Shown: positions 33,762 to 41,709 of the stretch, piece by piece
Numbering within the stretch: position 1 is the stretch's first letter
How the letters are laid out: the number at the start of each line of letters is the position of its first letter
Source: an uncultured Lachnospiraceae bacterium
GTDB lineage: Bacteria; Bacillota; Clostridia; Lachnospirales; Lachnospiraceae
DNA length: 64,000 bases
Assembly: GCA_900551115.1 (NCBI GenBank)
Contig: URUY01000002.1
Span: 1-64,000 of the forward strand
Reading direction: 5' to 3'
Program-made: the position numbers and the translations under genes
The notes under the pieces: model-generated
What the model was told of the DNA's origin: nothing
The model's database searches: none
What the model saw: the letters and a program-made list of their open reading frames with translations, nothing else

Positions 33762-35275
33762 GAAATCGCCACCTCTCTGCCTGCATTTCTCTTACGTCCT
33801 TTCTGAAGCGTTACTGCAATCCGAAAGGTACCCTCCTCTACATTTTTTTCCAGTGCATGGGCTGCAATCCGCCAGCCTTTTTCATGCCTTTCTGTAAAAA
33901 GCACCTCTGCTCCGTACATTACCGTATGCAATACTCTTTCCTTTTCCCAATAAGCAGGATTATTGTCTTCATAAATCCGTCCGCAGGAAATAAGCACCTC
34001 AGCCGCTCCAAAGCCATGTTCAATTGGGGGAGAATACAAGACCTGCCCCCTTTTGTACCGTCCGGGCACCTCCACCACTGTCACCCCTCTGTGTATCCGC
34101 CTCTCATATTCTTCCTGAAGAATTTTCTCAAGCTGCGCTCTGTCAATTTCAGGCGGCTGTGGTTTTGGAAAAGGCTCCGGCGGTTCGGGTGGAAACGGCT
34201 CCGGCGGGTACGATGGTCTTGCGCCTTCTTTGCTTATACCTGCTTCCTCTTTTATATGCCGCACCTTTTCTTCCGTTAAAGGATTGGCCGCATACCGGCG
34301 TACCCCTTTTGTAATAACCTGCAGGTCATTTCCTTCTCCGGTCTTTATATGCGCTAATGCCACCCACTTCGGGGCATTCTGCTCTGTATCGGCAAGCCGG
34401 CTCTTCATTTCTTCATCATAATTTGTCACAGTCTGTGCCAAAAACTCAAATGCACTGCCCTGTGTACCGCTTCTGCCGTTCTTTCTAATACAAAGTTCAG
34501 AAAGGGTAAGCATCACCGGGCAGCTATGCTCCGCTTGTGCGGATACGGTCCATTCCTCTCGCATTCTGCCGTTTAAAAGCGGCTCCCTATTTTCAAAAAC
34601 AGCATGATGTCTGCCCGTGTGTGCAAAACGACCTCCGGCAAGTCTTGCCTGACAGTGAAATCCTACCGCGGCAGCGCCTGTATTTAACACCTCTGCTTCA
34701 ATGGAAACCCTAAAGACACCCACGGAAGGAACCAGCTTCGGCATCCTGAAAGTCAGCCTGCATTCTTCATCTTCGTATAAAATCCGCTTGTCCCAAAAAC
34801 GTTCTTCTGCTGTTTCTGTATCTTTGGTCTGTCTCTCCCATTCCTCTACAGCAATGGCTGTCAGGCAAAAAGCCTCCGCCTTTCTCCCGGGTCTGAAATT
34901 TTCCCCTTCCCCATCCAAAAGCGCGCGTTCCGTCTCCACCGTCTGCTCTGCATAGCAAAGCCCCAGGATGAAATCTTCGGAGGATACCTCTTTAGATATC
35001 TCTATGTCCTTTTTTTCTACCGTCACATCCTCGGGCACTACAATAATCCGTCCCTGTCCGTCCAGTGCGCTTCCTGCCTTAAGGCACAAACCGCCGTTTA
35101 CTCCGGTTTCCGTCTTAAGACCTCTTATTATGCCATATCCGTAAAAGCTATGGTTCAGAAACTCCAGCTTCTTATTTCCATATTCCTGCTCATGGATAAA
35201 ATCACCGGCATGCATCAGTTTTCCCGGATAATACTGGTTCTTAATAAAGGGATAATTTCTGTCTTTTATTTCCAT
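33734..35275 (-). CDS. First gene of the eCIS operon, conserved-looking protein of unknown role
   Basis: The 513-residue product starts MEIKDRNYPFIKNQYYPGKLMHAGDFIHEQEYGNKKLEFLNHSFYGYGIIRGLKTETGVNG, followed by LCLKAGSALDGQGRIIVVPEDV. Proteins with this YPGKL...GVV.GL...ALDG.GREI pattern occur in other eCIS loci as far as I recall, with no firm function. The middle is beta-rich. Residues about 358-378 are proline-rich (PPEPFPPEPPEPFPKPQPPE), a likely flexible linker, and the last 110 residues form a separate domain. No signal peptide is present. A possible outer baseplate or receptor-binding role is inferred from the missing fibre gene. GAGGA precedes the ATG. Confidence 0.6.
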   Translation of the reverse strand: MEIKDRNYPFIKNQYYPGKLMHAGDFIHEQEYGNKKLEFLNHSFYGYGIIRGLKTETGVNGGLCLKAGSALDGQGRIIVVPEDVTVEKKDIEISKEVSSEDFILGLCYAEQTVETERALLDGEGENFRPGRKAEAFCLTAIAVEEWERQTKDTETAEERFWDKRILYEDEECRLTFRMPKLVPSVGVFRVSIEAEVLNTGAAAVGFHCQARLAGGRFAHTGRHHAVFENREPLLNGRMREEWTVSAQAEHSCPVMLTLSELCIRKNGRSGTQGSAFEFLAQTVTNYDEEMKSRLADTEQNAPKWVALAHIKTGEGNDLQVITKGVRRYAANPLTEEKVRHIKEEAGISKEGARPSYPPEPFPPEPPEPFPKPQPPEIDRAQLEKILQEEYERRIHRGVTVVEVPGRYKRGQVLYSPPIEHGFGAAEVLISCGRIYEDNNPAYWEKERVLHTVMYGAEVLFTERHEKGWRIAAHALEKNVEEGTFRIAVTLQKGRKRNAGREVAISWTAVKTGW

Positions 35276-35316
35276 AAAAATTCCTCTTTGCGAAACAGTT
35301 GCCTTCTATATTCGAC

Positions 35317-35346
35317 ATTTTAGCACATTTTTCCCTTAAGTGTCTA
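35317..35346 (-). promoter_or_regulatory. Promoter of the eCIS operon
   Basis: On the minus strand, TAAAAT (35317-35322) preceded by TGC gives an extended -10, and TAGACA (35341-35346) serves as a -35 at 18-bp spacing. The -35 runs into the 28-bp palindrome, so a bound repressor would block it. Confidence 0.6.
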
Positions 35347-35372
35347 TCTTACTACACATGTGTAGTAAGATA
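35345..35372. promoter_or_regulatory. Perfect 28-bp palindromic operator between divergent promoters
   Basis: TATCTTACTACACA is followed directly by its exact reverse complement, with no mismatch and no spacer. It overlaps the -35 regions of both the eCIS operon promoter and the + strand gene's promoter. The arm element TTACTACAC recurs in front of the XRE gene at 18948-18956. An operator for the XRE regulators is the simplest reading. The following T-run would also allow a hairpin terminator, but it lies upstream of the + gene with nothing to terminate. Confidence 0.65.
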
Positions 35373-35399
35373 ATTTTTTTAAGCTGAAATGTGGTATAG
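35371..35399 (+). promoter_or_regulatory. Promoter of the divergent + strand gene
   Basis: TGGTATAGT (35391-35399) is an extended -10 box. The -35 area (about 35371-35376, TAATTT) is weak and touches the right end of the palindrome. Confidence 0.5.
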
Positions 35400-35464
35400 T
35401 GTTTTTAGCATTAAGATACAAGAAAATTGGAATTTGAATACGAATAGAAAGGAAAGAATGTGTT

Positions 35465-36622
35465 ATGTTTCACGAGGCAATCTCACCAACGCAGGAATCA
35501 AATGAAAAAAAAGGCCACCCCGGCAATACTGCAGTTGTCAGGAAACCCGTCATTTCCAAAATAGGGGCAGAAATGGAATATGCAGGAGTAGAAATTACCT
35601 ATAAAAATGGAAATAGCATGCGTAAAAATAAGATACTCCGTACCATGGACCATGGTGCTAAACTGGTTGCCGATACAGACCATGTGGAGTTTGTTACAAA
35701 AGAAACCTCTGACAGCAGACTTTTTTATGAAACAATAGAAGCAGGCAGACAAGCCCTTTTAGAATTTTATAACTATGCAGTTGATTCAGCAAAAGAAAAA
35801 CGTCCGGCTACAAACCCTCCGGATATTAAAATAAAAGCCCCAGACGGTAACCGGCTTCCCTGGATACGTCCGCAGGTTACTATTGAAATTAAAAAGGATA
35901 CCTTGCCCCAGTTCCATGAGGCAATACAAAAAGGGTCTGTCCAATACCGCCATGCCTATACCTATAATCAAACCACTCACGAATTTAACAAATTGGAGAA
36001 TAAGCGGCTTGCCACCTACAGCAAGCTTATTCAGGAAGATATGCAAAAAGCTTTTGCAAATATTCCCGTTTCCGGAGAATTTACTGAGAATGCAGTTGCT
36101 TTTGCAAAGCTCACCGTTTTCCTGTTACTGTGTCTTTATCACAACTGCCCTGCCAACTATATTAAAGCAAGGCTGCCCATCATGCCCAGAACCTCTTTAA
36201 AATCCATGTATCAAGCAATGCCTGAGGAGGAGCAACGGCAATACAGGACTCTTATCTTTAAAATGGGACAGCCCTTTTGGAGCCTCAGGATACCTGACTG
36301 GGAGCATGATAACTATGCAATCGCAAACAAAGGAAACGATAATCCTCAGGAATACAATATTTTACATATATTAAATTCTATTTGGTATAATCTTCCCAAA
36401 TTTACAAAAGCCGGTTCGTCTGCGCCCGCCGATATATTATCCAGTGACGTCTTTAATTCCGGAGGCGATGTTGGCGCGTCCATCGGCGCCCTTCCTCTGC
36501 CGGCAGGTGCTGCCGGTGTATTTGAAATACGCGGTATGCCTCCGGTTCAGGTAACCTCAAAAGATGAGGTTCACGATGTATACGAAGATGTCATCAATCA
36601 TTATGGCAAAAGCGCCGAATAA
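35465..36622 (+). CDS. Candidate eCIS cargo/effector, amidoligase-like motifs
   Basis: The 385-residue protein has no signal peptide. Its N-terminal 35 residues look disordered (EAISPTQESNEKKGHPGNTAVVRKP), as in loaded eCIS cargos. SKIGAEMEYAGVEITY (about 36-51) and GAKLVADTDHVEFVTKETS (about 66-84) recall the G-x-E-x-E and E-x-V-T motifs of amidoligase-type (COOH-NH2 ligase) folds, and RPQVTIEIKKD near 136-146 recalls sequences in eCIS-linked proteins. These are weak similarities read by eye. The rest is helical, ending in a glycine-rich segment (SGGDVGASIGALPLPAGAAG) and an acidic tail. AAAGGAAAG precedes the ATG. Its divergent, shared-operator position favours an eCIS function, though a regulator or immunity role is possible. 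Confidence 0.5.
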   Translation: MFHEAISPTQESNEKKGHPGNTAVVRKPVISKIGAEMEYAGVEITYKNGNSMRKNKILRTMDHGAKLVADTDHVEFVTKETSDSRLFYETIEAGRQALLEFYNYAVDSAKEKRPATNPPDIKIKAPDGNRLPWIRPQVTIEIKKDTLPQFHEAIQKGSVQYRHAYTYNQTTHEFNKLENKRLATYSKLIQEDMQKAFANIPVSGEFTENAVAFAKLTVFLLLCLYHNCPANYIKARLPIMPRTSLKSMYQAMPEEEQRQYRTLIFKMGQPFWSLRIPDWEHDNYAIANKGNDNPQEYNILHILNSIWYNLPKFTKAGSSAPADILSSDVFNSGGDVGASIGALPLPAGAAGVFEIRGMPPVQVTSKDEVHDVYEDVINHYGKSAE

Positions 36623-36654
36623 CCCTTAATCATTCCTTTCCAGCAAAGGTCACC

Positions 36655-38535
36655 TTATTTCATATAAGTCTGGTACCATTGCTGGAATACAAAATACGAC
36701 CACATCATCTTTGAATAATTAGCTCCTGTTGCAGGGCCGCCATCTCCATGCTCCATGTAAGTATTCATCATGCCGGTCACAAAATCAACATCAAAGATAT
36801 CCTGCCTGATTAAAAATTCTCTGTCTGCCATGGCAAGAAGCTTTTCTTTTAACGGACCGCGAAGCCACTTATCCAAAGGCACGCCAAATCCTACCTTGGG
36901 TCTGTCAAGCAGCTCTTTCGGAATATAATCATATGCAATATCTTTTAATATCCTCTTCTTCACATTGTTTCCGCATTTAAAAGAATGAGGCAGTCTATAG
37001 GAATACTCCATTACATCCTTGTCCAAAATCGGGCAACGGGTCTCTAAAGAATACTTCATGGAAGCCCTGTCTACCTTACACAGAATGTCACCCGGCAGAT
37101 AGGTATCCATATCCAAAAGCATCCTGCGTTCCTGCCAGTTTTTCTCCCGATAACCGCTCTCAATGGGATATGGAACGGAAATTGCCTCTCCCTTTACCAT
37201 ATGATAAGCTGTTTTCAGATAATTGTCTGCTCCGAACTGTGTCTTTGTTTCCTTATTCCGGTTACCGGCTATAATCTTTACTTTAAACGGCATCTTATCT
37301 AACAGCTTTGCCTGCTTTAAGCCCGGCAGATTACAGATTCCATAGGTTAGTCCGCCCAACGCGTCCAGCTTCTGCGCCTGTCCTACCTTGTCATACACAT
37401 TATAACCGCAGAAAAATTCATCTCCGCCGTCACCGGACAGTGCAACCGTCACGCCCTTTCTTGCCAAAGCAGAAACCAGCATCGTCGGTATCTGAGAACT
37501 GTCCGCAAACGGCTCGTCATAGTACCTTGCAATACTGTCCACCAAGTCAAACATCTCTTTTTCATCGATGTACAGCTCCGTATGGTCAGTTCCTAAATGT
37601 GCCGCAACCTCCCTTGCAAATTTAGCCTCATTATATTTTTCTTCATGAAAACCAATCGAATAGGTCTTCACCGGTTTGTCCGACTGACTCTGGGCAATGG
37701 CAGTAATCAAAGACGAATCATAGCCACCGCTCAAAAAAGTACCCAAAGGCACATCCGCAATCATCCTCATTGCAACGGATTTGTTTAAAAGACCCTTAAG
37801 TTCTTCCTTTGCCTGTGTATAATCCGCTACCATATCCTGCTTCTTTTCCTGATATACTTCCTTAATATCCCAGTATTTCCAGGTCTTTACTTCTCCCCCA
37901 TCAAATTCCAGTACAGCACCCGGCTCCAGCTTGTACACATCTTCAAATATGGTATCCGGGGCATTGATATACTGATGATAGAGATAACGGGAAATAACCT
38001 CCGTTCTGATTTTTCTATCAAAACCGGGGCATTCAAAAACAGGCTTAAGTTCGGAAGCAAAAACAAGATTCCCGCTATGGAGCCAATAATAAAGAGGTTT
38101 CTTCCCGATTCGGTCCCTGACAAGATAAAGCTTCTGTACTTCTCTGTCAAAAAGAGCGATTGCAAACATACCGTTAAACCTGCTGATACAGTCAATTCCC
38201 CACTTTAAATAAGCAGCGATAATGACCTCCGTATCACAAGCAGAACAGAAGGGATAGTCCTTAAGTTCCTCCTTTAACTCCAAAAAATTATATATCTCAC
38301 CGTTAAAGACCACCGACACCCTTTTATCCTTAGAATGCATGGGCTGATGTCCCAAAGCTGACAGATCCAAAATAGAAAGCCTGCGCTGTGCAAGGCCTAC
38401 ATTGTATCCGCCTGCTGCCGGATAAATCTCTTCCCCACTGTCATTGGGTCCTCTGTGGTACATGGTATCATTCATTATTTTAAGCTGCTCTGTTGTAATG
38501 GTATTTCTGCTGATGAATCCGCATATCCCGCACAT
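36655..38535 (-). CDS. asnB: Asparagine synthase-like glutamine amidotransferase
   Basis: The 626-residue protein is a full-length class II glutamine amidotransferase joined to an ATP-pyrophosphatase domain. Cys2 in MCGICGF is the glutaminase nucleophile. Other motifs are YHRGPNDSGEE, RRLSILDLS and FNGEIYNF in the N-terminal half, then TFLSGGYDSSLITAIA and SGDGGDEFFCGYNVYD in the synthase half. In glycan clusters such enzymes often form amides of uronic acids rather than asparagine. Here Ugd and the UDP-GlcA epimerase nearby would supply uronic acids. It is the last gene of the right minus-strand glycan operon, and it faces the candidate cargo gene across 32 bases with no clear terminator. 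Confidence 0.85.
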   Translation of the reverse strand: MCGICGFISRNTITTEQLKIMNDTMYHRGPNDSGEEIYPAAGGYNVGLAQRRLSILDLSALGHQPMHSKDKRVSVVFNGEIYNFLELKEELKDYPFCSACDTEVIIAAYLKWGIDCISRFNGMFAIALFDREVQKLYLVRDRIGKKPLYYWLHSGNLVFASELKPVFECPGFDRKIRTEVISRYLYHQYINAPDTIFEDVYKLEPGAVLEFDGGEVKTWKYWDIKEVYQEKKQDMVADYTQAKEELKGLLNKSVAMRMIADVPLGTFLSGGYDSSLITAIAQSQSDKPVKTYSIGFHEEKYNEAKFAREVAAHLGTDHTELYIDEKEMFDLVDSIARYYDEPFADSSQIPTMLVSALARKGVTVALSGDGGDEFFCGYNVYDKVGQAQKLDALGGLTYGICNLPGLKQAKLLDKMPFKVKIIAGNRNKETKTQFGADNYLKTAYHMVKGEAISVPYPIESGYREKNWQERRMLLDMDTYLPGDILCKVDRASMKYSLETRCPILDKDVMEYSYRLPHSFKCGNNVKKRILKDIAYDYIPKELLDRPKVGFGVPLDKWLRGPLKEKLLAMADREFLIRQDIFDVDFVTGMMNTYMEHGDGGPATGANYSKMMWSYFVFQQWYQTYMK

Positions 38536-38556
38536 AAAATCTCTCCTGTTCTAAGC

Positions 38557-39654
38557 TTATCGGCAAATTTCTTCGATATAATCCTTCCATTGACCGCATA
38601 TAGCCCCCGCATTGGCTGAAATCCCCAGTTTCCTGGCCTCTCTCCCCAGTCTATCAGCCAATTCTCTGTCCTCTATCAGCCTTATGATGCCTGCTGACAT
38701 TGCTTTCTTATCATTAACCGGTACCAATAAACCATTTACTTCATTCTGAATCAAAGTCGCCGGTCCTCCGCACGGGCAATCCGTAGCTATAACGGGAAGT
38801 CCTAAAGCCATCGCTTCCATAATCACATTGGGAAGTCCTTCCCAATCTGAGGAAAACGCAAATACCGATGCATCTGCCAGCTGTTTTTCCAGCTCATCAC
38901 TTGCTCCCATCAGCTTTATATATTGCTGCGCATGATTATCTGCAATATATTTTTCCAACCGCTCTTTGGTACCGTCTCCTGAGTCTCCGCCGTAAATTTC
39001 AAGCACATAATCAGAATGTACCTTGTGTACATCTGTAAACGCCTCAACCAGCATTTGCTGGTTTTTTAATTCTACCAGCCTGCCGGACTGCACTACGGCT
39101 TTCCTTCGTTTGGACGGCTCGGTCACATTCAGATATTTTTCGTTAATAGGATTTAAAATAATTCTGGATTTTTTTTGTATTCTTTTTGAAAAAAAGCTCT
39201 TAGCCCCTTTCGTCTGGAACACATTGCCGGCTGCTCCTGACATAAACAGAAGAATAAGCAATTTATTTATCATACCCGTATAGTCACTATTAGGATCCGT
39301 GCGTACCGAAACAATCACCGGAAGCTTTGTAAAGCATGTTGCCATTAAAGCCCTGTAATTTGCCTTTTTGGCAAAAGCTATCACTATATCCGGCTTTTCA
39401 TCCTTCAGAAACCTTCTCAGGTTTTTAATCCGATACCAAAACTGTTTCTTCCGTGACGCCTTCTCCTGATTTTGAGTAAGCCCCACATGAACCCGTTTGA
39501 TACGTTTATCTATAGCAAACTCATTTTCTCCGGTCCACTCTGTAGCAATGAATACCTGATAACCATCCTGTGCAAATTGGTTGGCCAATGTGGTAACGAC
39601 CCGTTCTGCACCGCCCTGCTCAAGGCAATTTAGGTGAAATACTATTTTTCGCAT
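38557..39654 (-). CDS. Glycosyltransferase family 4
   Basis: The 365-residue protein has the GT-B fold features of family 4: CLEQGGAERVVTTLANQFA at residues 11-29 and SDWEGLPNVIMEAMALGLPVIATDCPCGGPATLI (about 280-313), where the E-x7-E element binds the nucleotide sugar. It is soluble and cytoplasmic. Its start overlaps the end of the acyltransferase gene by 13 bases. Donor and acceptor are unknown. It resembles the enzyme at 58786, which suggests an old duplication. Confidence 0.85.
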   Translation of the reverse strand: MRKIVFHLNCLEQGGAERVVTTLANQFAQDGYQVFIATEWTGENEFAIDKRIKRVHVGLTQNQEKASRKKQFWYRIKNLRRFLKDEKPDIVIAFAKKANYRALMATCFTKLPVIVSVRTDPNSDYTGMINKLLILLFMSGAAGNVFQTKGAKSFFSKRIQKKSRIILNPINEKYLNVTEPSKRRKAVVQSGRLVELKNQQMLVEAFTDVHKVHSDYVLEIYGGDSGDGTKERLEKYIADNHAQQYIKLMGASDELEKQLADASVFAFSSDWEGLPNVIMEAMALGLPVIATDCPCGGPATLIQNEVNGLLVPVNDKKAMSAGIIRLIEDRELADRLGREARKLGISANAGAICGQWKDYIEEICR

Positions 39655-40715
39655 ACCCGTTCTCCTTTTGCCTCTATTCGTGTAAAGATATCCATCTTAC
39701 CTATAGCTTTGTCCAATTTGTCGGCAATTACCTTATCTATTTTTCCAAATGTGACTCTGCGAAGCTCATTTACAATGCAGCCAACACACATGGCTGTCAG
39801 AACATAACCTGTCAGTATAAAACATAGATACCACGAATTGCCAAATGCCTCAATATCCACTGCGGCATAAAAGCAGGTACGCATCGCAATATCCAAAAGA
39901 TATATGGCAACTACATGTCCAGCCACCCGGTTTATAAACCGCGAATGAAAGTGCATGTTCTGAAATACCAGGAAGATAGCAACAGCGGCTATAACAATAA
40001 TAAGCGAACAGTCTCTTGCAAACGGCGTATATACGCCATCCCCTTTTATACAGGACGCAGCCAGATTCAGGAAAAAACCGGTCAGTAAAGTAACAAGACT
40101 TACAATAACGGAACGCTTCCTGCTGCATGCAATACCATAAAGAGCAATATACCTTCCCATTAAATACATGAGAAACATATTCGCAAAACCCTTGCCGCCG
40201 TCTCCCATTATATCAGTCTGTATAATCGTAGGGATAATACTGAAAACGAATAATAGCATCAGCAGTAACTTCTCAAACTGCTTTTTACCAAGTTTTTCCG
40301 GTATTTTATTGATATATTCCGAAAAAAGAAGCAACAGCATATAAGAGGTCATATACCAGTATTTTCTTGTAAAGATAGGAAAGAATGCTTTAATTAAGTT
40401 TTTCGGATTCCATTCACCACCCACAAAGCCTATAAGCAGTTCACTGCACAAGGAGTAAAATATCACCAGCAATTCCAGGGTTATCAGCTTTTTTAGGGAA
40501 AGCTTTACACCAAAGTATCCTGAAATCAAGATGAACACAGATACCCCGATATTAAAAACGCTGTTTATAAAAATGCCGTATACGAAATTAAAGCCCTCAG
40601 CATCTTTCATAAATACAGCATACGCATGCATTGACTGGATTCCAAATATACAAAGAAGCCGAAGCAGCTCAAAGCTGCTGTATCTTTCTTTTCCTACAAT
40701 GCTCGTTTGCATCAC
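39642..40715 (-). CDS. Acyltransferase family 3 membrane protein
   Basis: The 357-residue protein has about ten membrane segments and begins RYSSFELLRLLCIFGIQSMHAYAVF, the acyltransferase-3 signature with conserved Glu, Arg and His. It probably adds an acyl group to the repeat unit before or after export. The start overlaps the upstream epimerase stop by 4 bases (ATGA type). A second member of the family is at 6689 in the left cluster. Confidence 0.8.
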   Translation of the reverse strand: MMQTSIVGKERYSSFELLRLLCIFGIQSMHAYAVFMKDAEGFNFVYGIFINSVFNIGVSVFILISGYFGVKLSLKKLITLELLVIFYSLCSELLIGFVGGEWNPKNLIKAFFPIFTRKYWYMTSYMLLLLFSEYINKIPEKLGKKQFEKLLLMLLFVFSIIPTIIQTDIMGDGGKGFANMFLMYLMGRYIALYGIACSRKRSVIVSLVTLLTGFFLNLAASCIKGDGVYTPFARDCSLIIVIAAVAIFLVFQNMHFHSRFINRVAGHVVAIYLLDIAMRTCFYAAVDIEAFGNSWYLCFILTGYVLTAMCVGCIVNELRRVTFGKIDKVIADKLDKAIGKMDIFTRIEAKGERVCEK

Positions 40716-41695
40716 ACATTATCTCCATAGTAGCCATAGTACCAGTCTGCAAATTTACTTAATCCCTCTTCTATACCGGTATCCGGCTTAAAGCCAAAAT
40801 CATTCATCAGTTCTGTCACATCCGCGTAGGTCTGATATACATCACCGGGCTGCATGGGCAAATATTCCTTCTTTGCCTCTTTACCCAACGCCTTTTCCAA
40901 GGTTTCAATAAAGTACAGCAATTTAACGGGCTGGTTATTGCCGATATTGTAAACCTTATGCTGTACGCCCTCTTCATCAGCCTTAGGCGGATGCTCCAGC
41001 ATATTTATAATTCCGGTTACAATATCGTCCACATATGTGAAATCCCTGTATAAATCACCATTATTAAAAATTTTTATAGGTTCACCGCCAAGAATTTTTC
41101 GTGTAAAAGAAAAATATGCCATGTCCGGCCTGCCAAAAGGACCATATACTGTAAAGAAACGCAGTCCGGTAACCGGTATGTTGTACAAATGGCTATACGT
41201 ATATGCCATCAGTTCATTGCTCTTTTTGGTTGCTGCATAGAGACTGATTGGCTTGTCCACTCTGTCATCAACCGAAAAAGGTGTTTTTTTCTGATTGCCG
41301 TACACTGAACTGGACGAGGCATATAGTAAATGTTCCACCGGATAATTTCTGCACGCCTCCAGTATGTTAAAAAATCCTACAATATTACTGTCTATATAGG
41401 CCTGCGGATTCTCTATGGAATATCTCACACCGGCCTGTGCCGCCAGATTCACCACGATATCGGGCTTTTCTGATTCAAAAACAGAAAAAAGCCCGGGCTT
41501 ATCTGCAATGTCCTGTTTTATAAACTGATACGCCGGAAATTGCTTCAATATCCGGAGACGTGCTTCCTTTAAGGAAACCTCATAATAATCATTTAAGTTG
41601 TCAATACCGACCACCGGCACTCCGGCCTCTAACAATCTTTTTGACAAGTGAAAGCCAATAAAGCCCGCGCCGCCTGTTATAAGTATTTTTTTCAT
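40712..41695 (-). CDS. UDP-glucuronate 4-epimerase
   Basis: The 327-residue extended SDR has GGAGFIG (8-14), the DNLNDYYEVSLKEARLRIL segment (about 37-55) characteristic of UDP-GlcA 4-epimerases, and YAATKKSNE as the catalytic YxxxK. It converts UDP-glucuronate to UDP-galacturonate. The adjacent ugd gene, 14 bases upstream, makes its substrate. Together they supply uronic acid for the polysaccharide. Confidence 0.85.
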   Translation of the reverse strand: MKKILITGGAGFIGFHLSKRLLEAGVPVVGIDNLNDYYEVSLKEARLRILKQFPAYQFIKQDIADKPGLFSVFESEKPDIVVNLAAQAGVRYSIENPQAYIDSNIVGFFNILEACRNYPVEHLLYASSSSVYGNQKKTPFSVDDRVDKPISLYAATKKSNELMAYTYSHLYNIPVTGLRFFTVYGPFGRPDMAYFSFTRKILGGEPIKIFNNGDLYRDFTYVDDIVTGIINMLEHPPKADEEGVQHKVYNIGNNQPVKLLYFIETLEKALGKEAKKEYLPMQPGDVYQTYADVTELMNDFGFKPDTGIEEGLSKFADWYYGYYGDNV

Positions 41696-41709
41696 ATAAC
41701 CCTTTCTTT

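Noticed and set aside
35345..35380. Palindrome as a transcription terminator
   Set aside because: It has a T-run after it, but it lies between divergent promoters with no gene ending there; an operator role is more likely.
18667..36622. Interpretation as a prophage or R-type tailocin
   Set aside because: No head, terminase, portal, integrase or lysis genes are present, while an AAA+ ATPase, DUF4255-type cap and PAAR-like tip fit an eCIS better.
18516..36655. Direct repeats or attachment sites bounding the eCIS island
   Set aside because: I compared the two boundaries by eye and saw no matching repeats, nor an integrase or tRNA gene.
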